NCBI GenBank assembly: GCA_964640955.1
Contig: CAZXJI010000019.1
Coordinates: forward strand, 7,913 to 71,912
Source: CAXXOK01 sp964640955
GTDB lineage: Bacteria; Bacillota; Clostridia; Christensenellales; Aristaeellaceae
Reading direction: 5' to 3'
DNA length: 64,000 nucleotides
Under the pieces are notes generated by a model. It saw only the letters and a program-made list of their open reading frames with translations, was not told the DNA's origin and ran no database searches. Positions 7,774 through 17,192 of the stretch are shown in pieces. Position 1 is the stretch's first letter. Each line of letters begins with the position of its first letter. Both the position numbers and the translations under genes were made by a program.

Positions 7774-8335
7774 TCTCGGCGCTGATTTCCCGAAAATGCA
7801 GCGCCAGGGTCAGCGCCGCCAGCGCGAGGCTCACGCCGCCCACCACGAACAGCGGCCAATTGAGCAGGCGCCAGCCGACCAGCCCGCAGAAAATGGCGAC
7901 CAGTCCGACCAGCATCAGTTCGAACAGCGGCAGAAAGTTCCGTTTTTCTTTCCTGAAGAAGGTTAAAAAATACGTACCCGCGATGATCAGGTCGGCAAAG
8001 AACACGATCGGCGTCACCAGCCCGCTCCAGCCCCCGCCGAAAAGCCAGTCCAGCAAAAACAGGTACAGGCAAACCGCGGATCCGATATCCGTCATCTTTT
8101 TGATGACGGTGTTTTCAACCAGCGGCTTATAGAAAAACGTAATCCACGCCACGGCCAGCCCCCCGACGGCGGCCAGCGACCACGCCGTGCCGCCTGTGAG
8201 CAGGTTGATGAGCAGGCAGAGATAGCTTAGCGTCCCGAACAGCGAGCGCGCCAACTCGAGCCGGTTGCGCCGCCAGAAGCTGCGGGGCGAAAGCTGCGGG
8301 TAGGTCACCTTGACCTGCATGGGCGGATAGGGCAT
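7751..8335 (-). CDS. DUF6320-type integral membrane protein
   Basis: A 194-residue protein with about six membrane segments, starting MPYPPMQVKVTYPQLSPRSF. It begins 26 bases after the acyltransferase stop, and this pairing (AATase-like enzyme plus DUF6320 protein) recurs in clostridia as I know the family, so the two probably form a functional unit. It could anchor or channel acyl acceptors for the acyltransferase. No catalytic motif is visible and the function is unknown. The 3' end overlaps the convergent transporter by 23 bp. Confidence 0.65.
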   Translation of the reverse strand: MPYPPMQVKVTYPQLSPRSFWRRNRLELARSLFGTLSYLCLLINLLTGGTAWSLAAVGGLAVAWITFFYKPLVENTVIKKMTDIGSAVCLYLFLLDWLFGGGWSGLVTPIVFFADLIIAGTYFLTFFRKEKRNFLPLFELMLVGLVAIFCGLVGWRLLNWPLFVVGGVSLALAALTLALHFREISAEIMKKVHW

Positions 8336-8361
8336 ACAAGCGTCTCCTTTCCCGGCCGCGC

Positions 8362-9849
8362 TCAGGCGGTGCCTTCCACGACGGGCGAAAGCCCCAGGTC
8401 ACAGAGGGCCTCGTAAAAGGCGTTTTCAAACGCGGGCAGGGCGGTGTTCTTGACGATGGTAAACACCGCGTGCTCGCCGTAGCTGCACAGCGAGCAGACC
8501 GCGCGGTTGCGCACGGGTGCGCCCAGCACGAAATCGAACTTCTCCACAAAGGGGCGCGCCTCCTCGGGGAGGGTAACGACCCCGAGGTTTGAAAACGTCG
8601 TGGTAAACACGCCGTCGCTCAGCCGCCCGTACAGCAGGTAGGCGATCGGGCGTTTGACGATCAGCGGAACGACGCGCAGGTATCTGACCAGCTTGCGGGA
8701 GAGGGTCATGGTGCCGTCCAGGCTTTCCTTGGAGGTGCCGTCCGTCACCTGCCGGGCGATCTCCGGCAGGATATCGTCAAGCGTGGTGATCCGCGACGGG
8801 TGCAGGCGGATGGAACAGTACATGCTGAAGTTGCGAAGCGTTTTGGACGGGTAAAACCTGCGCATGTTCACGGGCAGCTGCACCTGTATCTTGCGTTTGC
8901 CGCCGTACGGTTCGGCGGCGGCCTTCAGCGCGAGCATCATGCAGCCCAACAGCAGCACCGTCACGGTAACGCTCTTTTCCCGCGCCTTTTCGAGAAGCGC
9001 CCCCACCGGCAGGTCGAAATGCAGGACTCGGCACGGCTTTTCCAGCGCGGGCAGGCCGCGCAGCTGCAGCGCCGACCGGTCGCCGAAGCCGTCCTTGACC
9101 GCGTGGGCGTCGGCCTTGAGAAAATCGTCCGCCCATTCGCAGGGGTCGGGCGTCTCGTCCAGCTTCAGCGCCCCCTCGCAGGGCGGAACCGCGTGCCCTA
9201 GCAACCGCAGGTATTCCAAAAGCAGCGTGCGCAGGAATACCGTCGCGCCGGCGCCGTCGGTCAGCACGTGAAAAAACTCCACGCTCACCCGGTTTTGATA
9301 CCATACCACCCGAAAGGTGGGGGAACTGACGGCGTTGAGGCGTATAGGCGCGCAGGGCGGCTTGGTTTCGGGGCGCACGGCAAAGCGGCGCATCGCGCTG
9401 TCGATGTAGTGCCAGAACAGACCGCATTTGATGGTCGTGGCAAAGTAGGGAAAGCGGCGCATGGTGTAGGTCAGCGCCATCTGCAGTATTTCCGGGGCGA
9501 CGGGCCGGTTCAGGTAAAAGGAAAGGCGGAACATCATCATCCGCTTGAGGCCCATGCTCAGCGGATAAACCTTGGCCGCGGTATCCAGCGGATACCAGGC
9601 CGTGCGCTCGCGCAGGTAAAAATCGCTCAGCTGCGCGGGATCCAGCCGTTTCATGGCCTCCCGGAGGGGCACGCCGTGGTCGGCATACCAGCGCAGCGCC
9701 AGTACGTGGTCCTCCATCAGCGGGGTTACGAAGCGCGGGTGCAGGTCGATCCGCGCGCGCACGTCGCCCAGGTACGGGGCCAGCACAGCCTGCTCCGCAG
9801 GGTCGAAACGCTGCTGCATGAACCGCATCCACGGTTGAACGGTCGCCAT
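8362..9849 (-). CDS. AATase/condensation-fold acyltransferase
   Basis: A 495-residue protein of the alcohol-acetyltransferase / CoA-dependent acyltransferase superfamily (same fold as PapA5 and NRPS condensation domains). The catalytic HxxxD motif appears as HVLTDG (in FFHVLTDGAGATVFLRTLL, near residue 190). The C-terminal half has ITTLDDILPEIARQVTDG and TTFSNLGVVTLPEEARPF, a typical floor-loop pattern. The start at 9849 has AAGGAGGGG immediately upstream; a 31-codon upstream extension lacks a ribosome binding site. It probably acylates a hydroxyl on a lipid, sugar or alcohol. Its own promoter lies at 9892-9920 and the DUF6320 gene follows. The real substrate is unknown. Confidence 0.75.
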   Translation of the reverse strand: MATVQPWMRFMQQRFDPAEQAVLAPYLGDVRARIDLHPRFVTPLMEDHVLALRWYADHGVPLREAMKRLDPAQLSDFYLRERTAWYPLDTAAKVYPLSMGLKRMMMFRLSFYLNRPVAPEILQMALTYTMRRFPYFATTIKCGLFWHYIDSAMRRFAVRPETKPPCAPIRLNAVSSPTFRVVWYQNRVSVEFFHVLTDGAGATVFLRTLLLEYLRLLGHAVPPCEGALKLDETPDPCEWADDFLKADAHAVKDGFGDRSALQLRGLPALEKPCRVLHFDLPVGALLEKAREKSVTVTVLLLGCMMLALKAAAEPYGGKRKIQVQLPVNMRRFYPSKTLRNFSMYCSIRLHPSRITTLDDILPEIARQVTDGTSKESLDGTMTLSRKLVRYLRVVPLIVKRPIAYLLYGRLSDGVFTTTFSNLGVVTLPEEARPFVEKFDFVLGAPVRNRAVCSLCSYGEHAVFTIVKNTALPAFENAFYEALCDLGLSPVVEGTA

Positions 9850-9891
9850 CAAACCCCTCCTTGCGCCGCGCACGGGGCGGCCGCTACGCAA

Positions 9892-9920
9892 AGTATGCGA
9901 CCTGCGCGAAAGCGCGTCAA
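9892..9920 (-). promoter_or_regulatory. Promoter of the acyltransferase-DUF6320 pair
   Basis: TTGACG (9915-9920) and CATACT (9892-9897) on the minus strand are separated by 17 bp. The 10-bp palindrome TTGCAATTGC lies upstream at 9937-9946 and could bind a regulator. Confidence 0.65.
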
Positions 9921-9963
9921 GCGGTGCGGGCGGTTGTTGCAATTGCGTCGCCTGCGCGGCGGA

Positions 9964-10983
9964 TCAAAACCGGATGATCTTCCGCACGAAGCGATAGCCG
10001 CCCACCAGGGTGCTGCGGCCCGCCTTGCCCGGCAGGGCCGAGGCGCGGCCCAGGGGATTGCGGCGCAGCTTCAGGTAGAGCGTCTCGTCAAAATCGCGGA
10101 TGACCTGCCACATGTGGCGGTTCATGGCGAGGCTCTCCTCCGTGCCCTTGATGTACTGCAGCGCCGAGGTCGTGGCCAGCAGCCCCGCGCAGTTGTTGAG
10201 CATATACCCGCACAGGCTCTTGGGCAGGGCCTTGAGCTGCGCGTACGTATAGCAGGTCGCCACCTTCTCGGTCATCAGGCTGATCTGGTCCAGCCTGCGC
10301 AGGATGTTCTCCTCCACGATGGATTGGTCCGCCCGGCCGATGAAATAGCCGTAGAGCGGCTCATCCAGATAGTAGACGCTTTTGGTGTAGGGCAGCGGCT
10401 GATAAATGTAGAGGTTGTCCTCGTAAAAGGTGTGCTTGGGCAGGGCGAGCGGTATCTCCCGGAGGAGCTCGGTGCGGTAGATGAGCGAATGGATCATAAA
10501 CTGCTTGTGCACGGGAAAACGGCGCATTTCCTCCCAGCTTTGCACCTTGCCCGGCTTCATGCACACACGGTAATGCACCGAAAATACGGCTTCCTTGTCG
10601 ATCTGGTCGTACACGTAATCGTTCACGATCAGGTCGATCTGCCGGCCCTTGCCGCTGTGTTCCCGCAGTACGTCCATGAGCTTTTTGAGCGCATCCGCGT
10701 CCAGCCGGTCGTCGGAGTCCACCACCTTGAAGTACAGGCCCTGCGCGCGGGCAAGCCCCTGGTTGATCCCCTCGCCGTGCCCGCCGTTTTCCTGGTGCAC
10801 CACCCGGACGATATCGGGGTATCTCGCCGCATACCGGTCGGCGATCGCGCCGGTTCCGTCGGTCGAGCCGTCGTCGATGATGATCACGTCCAGTTCCGCG
10901 CCGCCCGGCAGCAGCGAGTCCACGCAGCGCTCCATGTAGGCTGCCGAATTGTAGCAGGGCACGGTGACCGTCAATAGCTTCAT
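9964..10983 (-). CDS. Family 2 glycosyltransferase
   Basis: A 339-residue GT-A fold glycosyltransferase without membrane segments. The nucleotide-sugar binding part is classical: VTVPCYNSAAYMERCVDSLL at the start, IIDDGSTDGT near residue 38 and the metal-binding VDSDDRLDAD near 90. The start at 10983 has GGAAG seven bases before it; the in-frame ATG at 10987 sits too close to that site. It lies just downstream of glf, so it is a candidate galactofuranosyl- or other sugar transferase using the UDP-Galf made next door (inference). It could equally modify a lipid or surface polymer. Confidence 0.85.
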   Translation of the reverse strand: MKLLTVTVPCYNSAAYMERCVDSLLPGGAELDVIIIDDGSTDGTGAIADRYAARYPDIVRVVHQENGGHGEGINQGLARAQGLYFKVVDSDDRLDADALKKLMDVLREHSGKGRQIDLIVNDYVYDQIDKEAVFSVHYRVCMKPGKVQSWEEMRRFPVHKQFMIHSLIYRTELLREIPLALPKHTFYEDNLYIYQPLPYTKSVYYLDEPLYGYFIGRADQSIVEENILRRLDQISLMTEKVATCYTYAQLKALPKSLCGYMLNNCAGLLATTSALQYIKGTEESLAMNRHMWQVIRDFDETLYLKLRRNPLGRASALPGKAGRSTLVGGYRFVRKIIRF

Positions 10984-11010
10984 GGGCATCTCTTCCTTTT
11001 CCGGGCGCCT

Positions 11011-12150
11011 TTATGCGTCCGTCAGCCGCCGCGCCGTTTCCAGCGCGCGGGAGACGATGGCGTCGATATTGTAGTAGCGGTATTCCGCCAGCCGGCCGAG
11101 CAGGGTGAGCTTTTGGCAGCGGTCGGCCTGTTCGCGGTAGGCGGCGTAGCGCCGGGCGCTTTGTTCGTCGGGAATCGGGTAATAGGGCGTGTCGCCCTCG
11201 CCGCAGGCGCGCGGGTACTCCCTGGCGATGGTCGTCACCCCGGCAAGCTTCTGCCCCGTCAGCTTCTTAAACTCGGTGATCCTCGTGTACGCCTCGCTGA
11301 CCGTGTAGTTCACCACGCCCGCGGGCTGGTATTCGTCCTTTGCGTACGTTTCGAACGCAAAATCCAGCGTGCGGTAGGGCAGCCTGCCCAGCCGGCACCC
11401 CGTCAGCTCGTCCAGCGAACCGGTATAGATCACCGGCTCGGCGCAGGGCGCGCCGTCCAAAAGCAGGGTGTCGCCGTCCAGCCGGAAACGCCCGCAGGCA
11501 TCCGCGCCCAGCCGTACCCGGATGCCCGGATGGTCGAGCATCCGGGTGAACAGCGCCGTGTAGCCGTCAAGCGGCATGCCCTGGTACGGATCCTGAAAAT
11601 AGCCGCAATCCTCCCCCACCACCACGGGCACGCGCGCCATCGCCGCCGGGTCCAGCCTGTCCGGCTCGCGATCCCACTGCTTCCGGGTATAATAGCGGAA
11701 GATGTTGTCGTATACGTATTCGGCCAGTTCCCGCAGTTCCGGCTCCCCGCGCCTGAGCAGGTCGAGGATGGGCACCCGCTCGCCCTCGCGGTACGCGGCG
11801 CGCAGCGCCTGTTCCATCCGCGCGGCTTTGGGCGCGTCAAACGCCATGCGAAGCGACACCAGGTTGAAGGGCACCGGCAAAAGCTTTCCGTGCACGTCGG
11901 CCAGCACCCGGTGACGCAGGGGGTACCACGCGGTGAAACGGCCTAAAAAGGCGTAGGCCGCTTCGTCCCGCGTGTGGAAGATATGCGGCCCGTAGCGGTG
12001 CACCAGCACCCCCGCCGCGTCCGTCTCATCGTAGGTGTTGCCGGCGATGTGCGGCCGCTTTTCCAGCACCGTCACCTCCGCGCCGCTCTCCGCCAGCGCG
12101 CGCGCCGCGGTGCAGCCCGCGGGCCCCGCGCCGACGACCCAATACCGCAT
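11011..12150 (-). CDS. glf: UDP-galactopyranose mutase
   Basis: A 379-residue FAD enzyme that converts UDP-galactopyranose to UDP-galactofuranose, the donor for galactofuranose-containing surface glycans. The FAD fold starts VVGAGPAGCTAARALAESG. Mutase-specific segments are YGPHIFHT (near 57), LLPVPFNL (near 90), YTRKQWDREP (near 152) and the C-terminal LLGRLAEYRYYNID. Length is normal. The start at 12150 follows GGGGCGG. It lies between a GT2 and an LTA-synthase-like gene on one strand, which implies a Galf-containing envelope polymer. Confidence 0.92.
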   Translation of the reverse strand: MRYWVVGAGPAGCTAARALAESGAEVTVLEKRPHIAGNTYDETDAAGVLVHRYGPHIFHTRDEAAYAFLGRFTAWYPLRHRVLADVHGKLLPVPFNLVSLRMAFDAPKAARMEQALRAAYREGERVPILDLLRRGEPELRELAEYVYDNIFRYYTRKQWDREPDRLDPAAMARVPVVVGEDCGYFQDPYQGMPLDGYTALFTRMLDHPGIRVRLGADACGRFRLDGDTLLLDGAPCAEPVIYTGSLDELTGCRLGRLPYRTLDFAFETYAKDEYQPAGVVNYTVSEAYTRITEFKKLTGQKLAGVTTIAREYPRACGEGDTPYYPIPDEQSARRYAAYREQADRCQKLTLLGRLAEYRYYNIDAIVSRALETARRLTDA

Positions 12151-12195
12151 ACACCCGCCCCTTTCCATATCGTGATGGGTTCCCGTCCGTCGGCT

Positions 12196-14034
12196 TTACG
12201 GCGTTTCGACCGCCAGGTGACGCCGGTAATACTCGATCCCTTCGAACGCCGTGAGCCACGGGGGCTTTTCGCCGTCCGTGCGGCACAGCGCGCCGCCGTC
12301 CAGGTAATACAGGCAGTTCACGAACGTCGTGTGCGTCTCCAGCTCGCGCAGGGCTTTCATGTAGGCGGGGCCGTCCCAGCCCGCGAGGGTGAACAACCGC
12401 GTCATGAGCAACGCCGGGCTCAGCCGCCCGCCGTCGCCCGTAAACGCGTCGCCCAGCAGCGTCTTGGCCGCGTCGTTGGCCCAGATGAGGTACGGCGTGC
12501 AGTAATAGTTATAGAAGCCTTCCTCCGTCTCGCGATCCAGCGATATCCCGAACATCTCGTAAGTGGAATTGTTGTCGCCCCACCACGGATTGTGGTCGCC
12601 GAAGATTACCACGATCACCGGCCGCTGCAAATCGCGGAAGGCATCCACGAATTTCGAAAGCTGCCGCCCCGTATCGGCGACGCCGCTTAAGTAATTGTTG
12701 GCGATGTTGTAGTCCGCCTCGTCGTAGCCGTCCCGCCAGGGCAGGTAAACGGCGTCGTACGCGGGTTGTGTGGAATAGGGGCCGTGGTTTTGGTAGGTGA
12801 CGCTGAAGCTGAAAACGGGCGTTCCGTCCGCCGCGGCCTCGCGGTAATGCCCGATCACACCGCTTAGAAAATCCGCGTCCGAAGCGATGCCGTCATCCTC
12901 GGCATACGTCCGGTAGGTGTCCTCCCGGAAGCGGCAGGAAGCGAAACCCAGGGATTCGCAGACGTTTTTGCGGTTGTAGAACCACTCGTAACCCGGGTGG
13001 TCGAACAGGCAGGCGTAACCCTGCCTGCGGAAATACCATACGAAGCTGTCCTGCCGCACGCGGATGTTCTCCGTCGGGTCGGTTTCCCCCGTTAAAAAGG
13101 CGCGTTCGGTGTTGATGGTCCCGCCGGCGAAGATATTGGTAACCAGCTGCCCCGCGTAGCTCTCTTCCCGCAGCGCATGCCAGTCCGCGTAAGGGTCGGT
13201 TTCGAAGGTGAGCGCGTCAAACGAACTGAAATCGTTGAACGCCTCCAGCATCACGGCGACGATGTCCGCCTTCTGCGCGGCCGGGATATCATCCTGGGCG
13301 TACGAGGCCAGCGCAGCGCCGGCCTCCGCCGCATCGTAGCCCTCGGGCGGGGTGTCCGCCGCATCCGCCACGCTGTGCAGGAACGGGTACAGCACGCCGT
13401 GCGCGGTGTAGGATTGCGTAGGCATCCACGCGCAGGCCATGCCCGTTTCGGCGTACAGCGCTTCGCTGGGCGCCATCAGCCCCGCGTAGCCGGCCAGCAC
13501 CGCCGCGCAGGCCGCGACGCCCCACAGGCGCGTCCGCGCCTTCAGTCTCGGGGCCCTGCGACACCAAAGCCACAATAGCGCGCACACCGCGACGGCCGCA
13601 ACCGTTACGGCAATCACCCCGGCCGTCGGCCGCACGTCGTAGCGGCCGGTCATGGCTCCGGCTTCGCCCGCCAGCCGCAGATCGGCAAACATCAGCGGGT
13701 CGCCGCGTAAAACCAGCTTGTAATAATTGACGAAGGAAAGCGCCAGCGCCGGAAGCGCCGCCAGCGTGAAGGCGGCGGCGGCGCTCGAAAGCGCGAAATA
13801 CGCAAGCCCCATCCATCCGGCGACCGGAAGCCAGTTGCATATAAACGTCAGCGGCCGCTCGAAAAAGTCGAACGTCGCGCGCCAGTCGGCCGTTGCGGAG
13901 GAAAAGCGGAGGGTCGCAAACGTCAGTCCCACGCTGCACAGCCCCAGCGCGACGAGGGCGGCATACCGCGGGCACGGGCGTATTCCGCCTTCGTTCCCGC
14001 CCGTACCGGCAGGCCCCTTCACCTTCGCGCCCAT
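12196..14034 (-). CDS. LTA-synthase-family membrane sulfatase/phosphoglycerol transferase
   Basis: A 612-residue protein with about five N-terminal membrane segments (residues 20-185) and an extracellular alkaline-phosphatase-fold domain. The likely Mn ligand Glu is in VMLEAF (near 264), the nucleophile Thr in GGTINTERAFLTG (Thr306) and a further metal site in IFGDHNPW (near 490). This architecture is shared by LtaS, MdoB/OpgB and related enzymes that move phosphoglycerol or similar groups from phosphatidylglycerol onto envelope polymers. It starts one base after the upstream GT2 stop, so translation is coupled. Whether it polymerises or decorates is not decidable here. Confidence 0.85.
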   Translation of the reverse strand: MGAKVKGPAGTGGNEGGIRPCPRYAALVALGLCSVGLTFATLRFSSATADWRATFDFFERPLTFICNWLPVAGWMGLAYFALSSAAAAFTLAALPALALSFVNYYKLVLRGDPLMFADLRLAGEAGAMTGRYDVRPTAGVIAVTVAAVAVCALLWLWCRRAPRLKARTRLWGVAACAAVLAGYAGLMAPSEALYAETGMACAWMPTQSYTAHGVLYPFLHSVADAADTPPEGYDAAEAGAALASYAQDDIPAAQKADIVAVMLEAFNDFSSFDALTFETDPYADWHALREESYAGQLVTNIFAGGTINTERAFLTGETDPTENIRVRQDSFVWYFRRQGYACLFDHPGYEWFYNRKNVCESLGFASCRFREDTYRTYAEDDGIASDADFLSGVIGHYREAAADGTPVFSFSVTYQNHGPYSTQPAYDAVYLPWRDGYDEADYNIANNYLSGVADTGRQLSKFVDAFRDLQRPVIVVIFGDHNPWWGDNNSTYEMFGISLDRETEEGFYNYYCTPYLIWANDAAKTLLGDAFTGDGGRLSPALLMTRLFTLAGWDGPAYMKALRELETHTTFVNCLYYLDGGALCRTDGEKPPWLTAFEGIEYYRRHLAVETP

Positions 14035-14035
14035 G

Positions 14036-15403
14036 TCAGATGGGGTAGCTGTTCTCCGCCGTGTTCAGCGCCCGGCCGGAGCTTTCCGCGCGGGCGTCGT
14101 AAAGGCACCCTTCGTGCGGCGCGTTGATCCTGTGCGTGGTCTTGACCCACACCTTCTGGTGGCGGAAACGGAACAGCCCCCAGATCTGCGCGACCGCGAC
14201 GATGACGGTGTTGATGGCGAGGCTCAGGACGTTTTTAAACAGCGACAGCGGCCGGAACCGCTCGCGGTTGTCCATCCAGTCCGCCACGTAGAACAGGATG
14301 ATGAACGAGTACAGGAAAATCAGCAGGCTCGGGTAATTGACCTTCAGCCAATCCGCGAAGGTGATGACCGTCTCGGCCTGCGGCAGGATGCCCGTCCAGC
14401 CGAACACCTGCAGCACGAGGCTCAGCGCCAGCTGAATGATAAGGATAATGAAGGGCGTCAGGCTGTACACGTAAAGAAACGTGCTTAAAAACTCGCCGAA
14501 GCCGATGCGCTTTTCCCTCAGCGCCCGGAAAATGCGGCGCGTGTTTTTGAAGCAGACGAACCAGTGCCCCTGCGCCCAGCGGATGCGCTGCCGGAGGCTT
14601 GCGCGCCAGCGGGTGGGTTTTTCGTCGTAAATGCGCACATTGTTGTTCCAGAGGATGCGCTTGCCCTCGCAGGTGGCTTCCACCTGGAGCTCAAAGTCCT
14701 CCGTCAGGCTCATGGCCGTCCAGCCGCCGCGCTTCTGCAGGTAATCCGCGCGCACCGCGAAGCCCGTGCCGCCCACCACGCAGTTGATGCCGATGCGGCT
14801 TTTGGCGTACTGGAAAAAGCGGTTGGTGATGGTGTAGCTCATATAGTAATAGAGCGCCACGAGCCCTTTTTTATTCTTGCATCCCAGGTAGCACTGCACG
14901 ATGTCCGCCTCGGGATGGTCCAGAAACTGGCTGTTGACCTCGCGGAACATGTTGACGTCGATGCGGTTGTCCGCGTCGAAGAACATGACCAGGTCGTACT
15001 TGCTGCCGTACCCTTCCAGCGTCTCCAGCGCCTTTTGCAGCACGATGGGCTTGCCGGTGGGGGTGTCGGGGCCGTCCTTACGGCTGACCAGGACGTTGGC
15101 GCCCATGCCGCGGGCGATCTCGGCGGTGCGGTCGTCGCAGTTGTCCGCGAGAATGTAGAAATCGTACAGTTCCTTGGGATAATCCATGGACTGCAGGTTT
15201 TCCACGATGCCGGAAATGACGGCCTCCTCGTTATGGGCAGGCACGAGCACGAGGTATTTCAGTTTCGGATCGTGGTCGCGGTAGTCCTTCGTCTGGCGTT
15301 TGAAGCCGAAAACACTGATGTAAAGCTGATAGACGATAATCAAAATCAGCCAAAGGGTCATTGCCCAGTAGATCGCCCCGATGGCCGCGCTGATAACGTG
15401 CAC
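14036..15403 (-). CDS. Multi-pass family 2 glycosyltransferase (NodC/HasA-like topology)
   Basis: A 455-residue membrane glycosyltransferase with one N-terminal membrane helix, a GT-A domain and several C-terminal helices. Processive-type motifs are present: FFDADNRID (near 140), LTEDFELQ (near 234) and the Q..RW-like RQRIRWAQGHW (near 270). These enzymes make and extrude polysaccharides or glycolipids. The GTG start at 15403 follows GGGAGG at ten bases. It is the first gene of the envelope block and has a strong upstream promoter. Confidence 0.85.
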   Translation of the reverse strand: MHVISAAIGAIYWAMTLWLILIIVYQLYISVFGFKRQTKDYRDHDPKLKYLVLVPAHNEEAVISGIVENLQSMDYPKELYDFYILADNCDDRTAEIARGMGANVLVSRKDGPDTPTGKPIVLQKALETLEGYGSKYDLVMFFDADNRIDVNMFREVNSQFLDHPEADIVQCYLGCKNKKGLVALYYYMSYTITNRFFQYAKSRIGINCVVGGTGFAVRADYLQKRGGWTAMSLTEDFELQVEATCEGKRILWNNNVRIYDEKPTRWRASLRQRIRWAQGHWFVCFKNTRRIFRALREKRIGFGEFLSTFLYVYSLTPFIILIIQLALSLVLQVFGWTGILPQAETVITFADWLKVNYPSLLIFLYSFIILFYVADWMDNRERFRPLSLFKNVLSLAINTVIVAVAQIWGLFRFRHQKVWVKTTHRINAPHEGCLYDARAESSGRALNTAENSYPI

Positions 15404-15448
15404 CGTTGGACTGCCTCCCGTTCACCGTCGCGTATGGTTAAACATCTT

Positions 15449-15477
15449 CTTATACACTACCGCGAGAGAAAAGTCAA
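15449..15477 (-). promoter_or_regulatory. Promoter of the envelope glycosyltransferase block
   Basis: TTGACT (15472-15477) and TATAAG (15449-15454) are 17 bp apart on the minus strand. The -35 box overlaps the last codons of the upstream kinase gene. Confidence 0.75.
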
Positions 15478-17159
15478 TGCCGGTCGTAGAACGTACATTC
15501 GCCGATAAACTCCCGAAGGATGCTCAGCGGGGGAATCTCGTTTAGCACGTCGTCCTCCACGGGCAGGAAGTATTGCAGGAATTTCAATAGCCGGTGCGCC
15601 ACCAGCGCCTGCGGTTCGGAGACGGGGATGCGGGAAAGCAGGCCGAAGCTCGCGCGCTTCAGGATGGGCAGCTCGTAATGCAGGGACGTGTTGAACATCA
15701 CGTCGGCCTTCTCCTGGTTGGGAAAAATCCATTTTTCTTCTCCGGCGCGGACGCTGGGCCACATGTCGATGGTCTTTTGCGGGCTGGTGCCGCGGAAGCG
15801 CGCGTCCCGAGTGATGCGGCGGAGCAGGCGCACGTCGGTGGTGCGGATGCGGTTGTGGTTGTCCAGGTTAATGCAGGGCAGGGCGCTGACGTACACGCCG
15901 TAGGTCAGCTGTTCGGGCAGTTCGCAGGTCACGCGGTCGTTGAGCGCGTGGATGCCTTCCAGTATCAGCGGGCCGTTGCCGCTCAGGGTCATGGGCAGCG
16001 TTTCGGTCCTGCGCGCGCCGCTGATAAAGTCGAACAGCGGCATCTGCGCCGTTTCCCCGGCGAGCAGCGTCTCGATGCATTCGCTCAGGTGCGCTATGTC
16101 CAGCGCCTCCACGTTTTCCAGGTCGGCAACGCCGTCCGGCCCGGTGGGGATGTCGTCGCGGTCCTTATAAAAATCGTCCAGGGAAACCAGCTGCGGGCGT
16201 TTGCCCATCACCTGCAGGTGCACGGCCAGCCGGTGGGCGAAGGTGGTCTTGCCGCTGGAGGAAGGGCCGAAGATCAGCACGATCATCGCGTTGCGGGTGA
16301 CGATCTCGTCGGCGATATGCGCGATGGATTTGTCGTGCAGGGCCTCGTTGACGCGGATGAACTCCCGCATCTTGCGCTGCTCGATCATGCGGTTGACGTC
16401 GGCAATGTTGTTGGCCCCCAGGATCGCGCACCATTCCTGCGACTCGTTGAATACCCGGAGGTGCTTGGGGCGCGGCTGGTAGGGCGCGGGCCTGTCCGGC
16501 TGCTGCGGCGAGGGCATGCGCACCACCATGCCCGGAAAGTGCGGCCGCAGCGCGAAGTGCGTAAGGTATCCGGTGGAAGGGGTCATTGCCCCGTAAAAAT
16601 ACTCCCGCATCGTGCCGATGTGGTACATCGGGATGGTTTCCCCCGGCCGGTAGGCGAGAATCTCCGCCTTGTCGGGGTAGTTGTTGGCGCTGAAGTAGGC
16701 AATCGCCTGCTCCCGCGTCCACAATTCCCGCTCGAAGGGCAGGTCGTCCTTCACCAGCCTGCGCATTTCCGCCTCGATCGCGCGCACCGTGTCCCGTTCC
16801 ATATCCTCCCCGACCGCCCGGAGGTACACCCCGTACCCCACGGAATTGAGGAAGCGGATGCGCATGTCGGGGTAGAGGCGGTGGATGGCCAGCAGCAGCA
16901 AAAACCGCAGCGAGCGCTCGTATACGCGCCGGCCTTCCTCGTCGCGGTACGTGAGCCCCGTAAGCTTCGCATCCTGCAAAAGCGGGGCGCTCAGCTCCAT
17001 GCACATGCCGCCCCGCATGGCGCAAAGCAGCCCTTCCGTTTCATCCTCCGCGAGGGCGCGTATCGCGTCCAGCGTTCGGGTGCCCCGGGGAAAAGCGGCT
17101 TCCTTGCCGCCGTAGGAGACCCGGACGGTAGCGGGCATCGGTTCCGTGGCATTCGTCAT
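15474..17159 (-). CDS. Uridine-kinase-like nucleoside kinase with N-terminal TGS/SAD-like domains
   Basis: A 561-residue protein with a beta-grasp TGS-like domain (residues 10-70), a second-additional-domain-like region resembling threonyl-tRNA synthetase editing domains (to about 240) and a C-terminal P-loop kinase. Walker A is GPSSSGKTT (298-306), followed by LVSLDDFYKDRDDIP, a phosphoribulokinase/uridine kinase signature. This architecture is widespread in Firmicutes and annotated as nucleoside kinase; its substrate is not well established. The ATG at 17159 follows GGAGG. Confidence 0.85.
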   Translation of the reverse strand: MTNATEPMPATVRVSYGGKEAAFPRGTRTLDAIRALAEDETEGLLCAMRGGMCMELSAPLLQDAKLTGLTYRDEEGRRVYERSLRFLLLLAIHRLYPDMRIRFLNSVGYGVYLRAVGEDMERDTVRAIEAEMRRLVKDDLPFERELWTREQAIAYFSANNYPDKAEILAYRPGETIPMYHIGTMREYFYGAMTPSTGYLTHFALRPHFPGMVVRMPSPQQPDRPAPYQPRPKHLRVFNESQEWCAILGANNIADVNRMIEQRKMREFIRVNEALHDKSIAHIADEIVTRNAMIVLIFGPSSSGKTTFAHRLAVHLQVMGKRPQLVSLDDFYKDRDDIPTGPDGVADLENVEALDIAHLSECIETLLAGETAQMPLFDFISGARRTETLPMTLSGNGPLILEGIHALNDRVTCELPEQLTYGVYVSALPCINLDNHNRIRTTDVRLLRRITRDARFRGTSPQKTIDMWPSVRAGEEKWIFPNQEKADVMFNTSLHYELPILKRASFGLLSRIPVSEPQALVAHRLLKFLQYFLPVEDDVLNEIPPLSILREFIGECTFYDRH

Positions 17160-17192
17160 GGTTTGCCTCCGTATGGTTTCGCGCGCCGCGGC

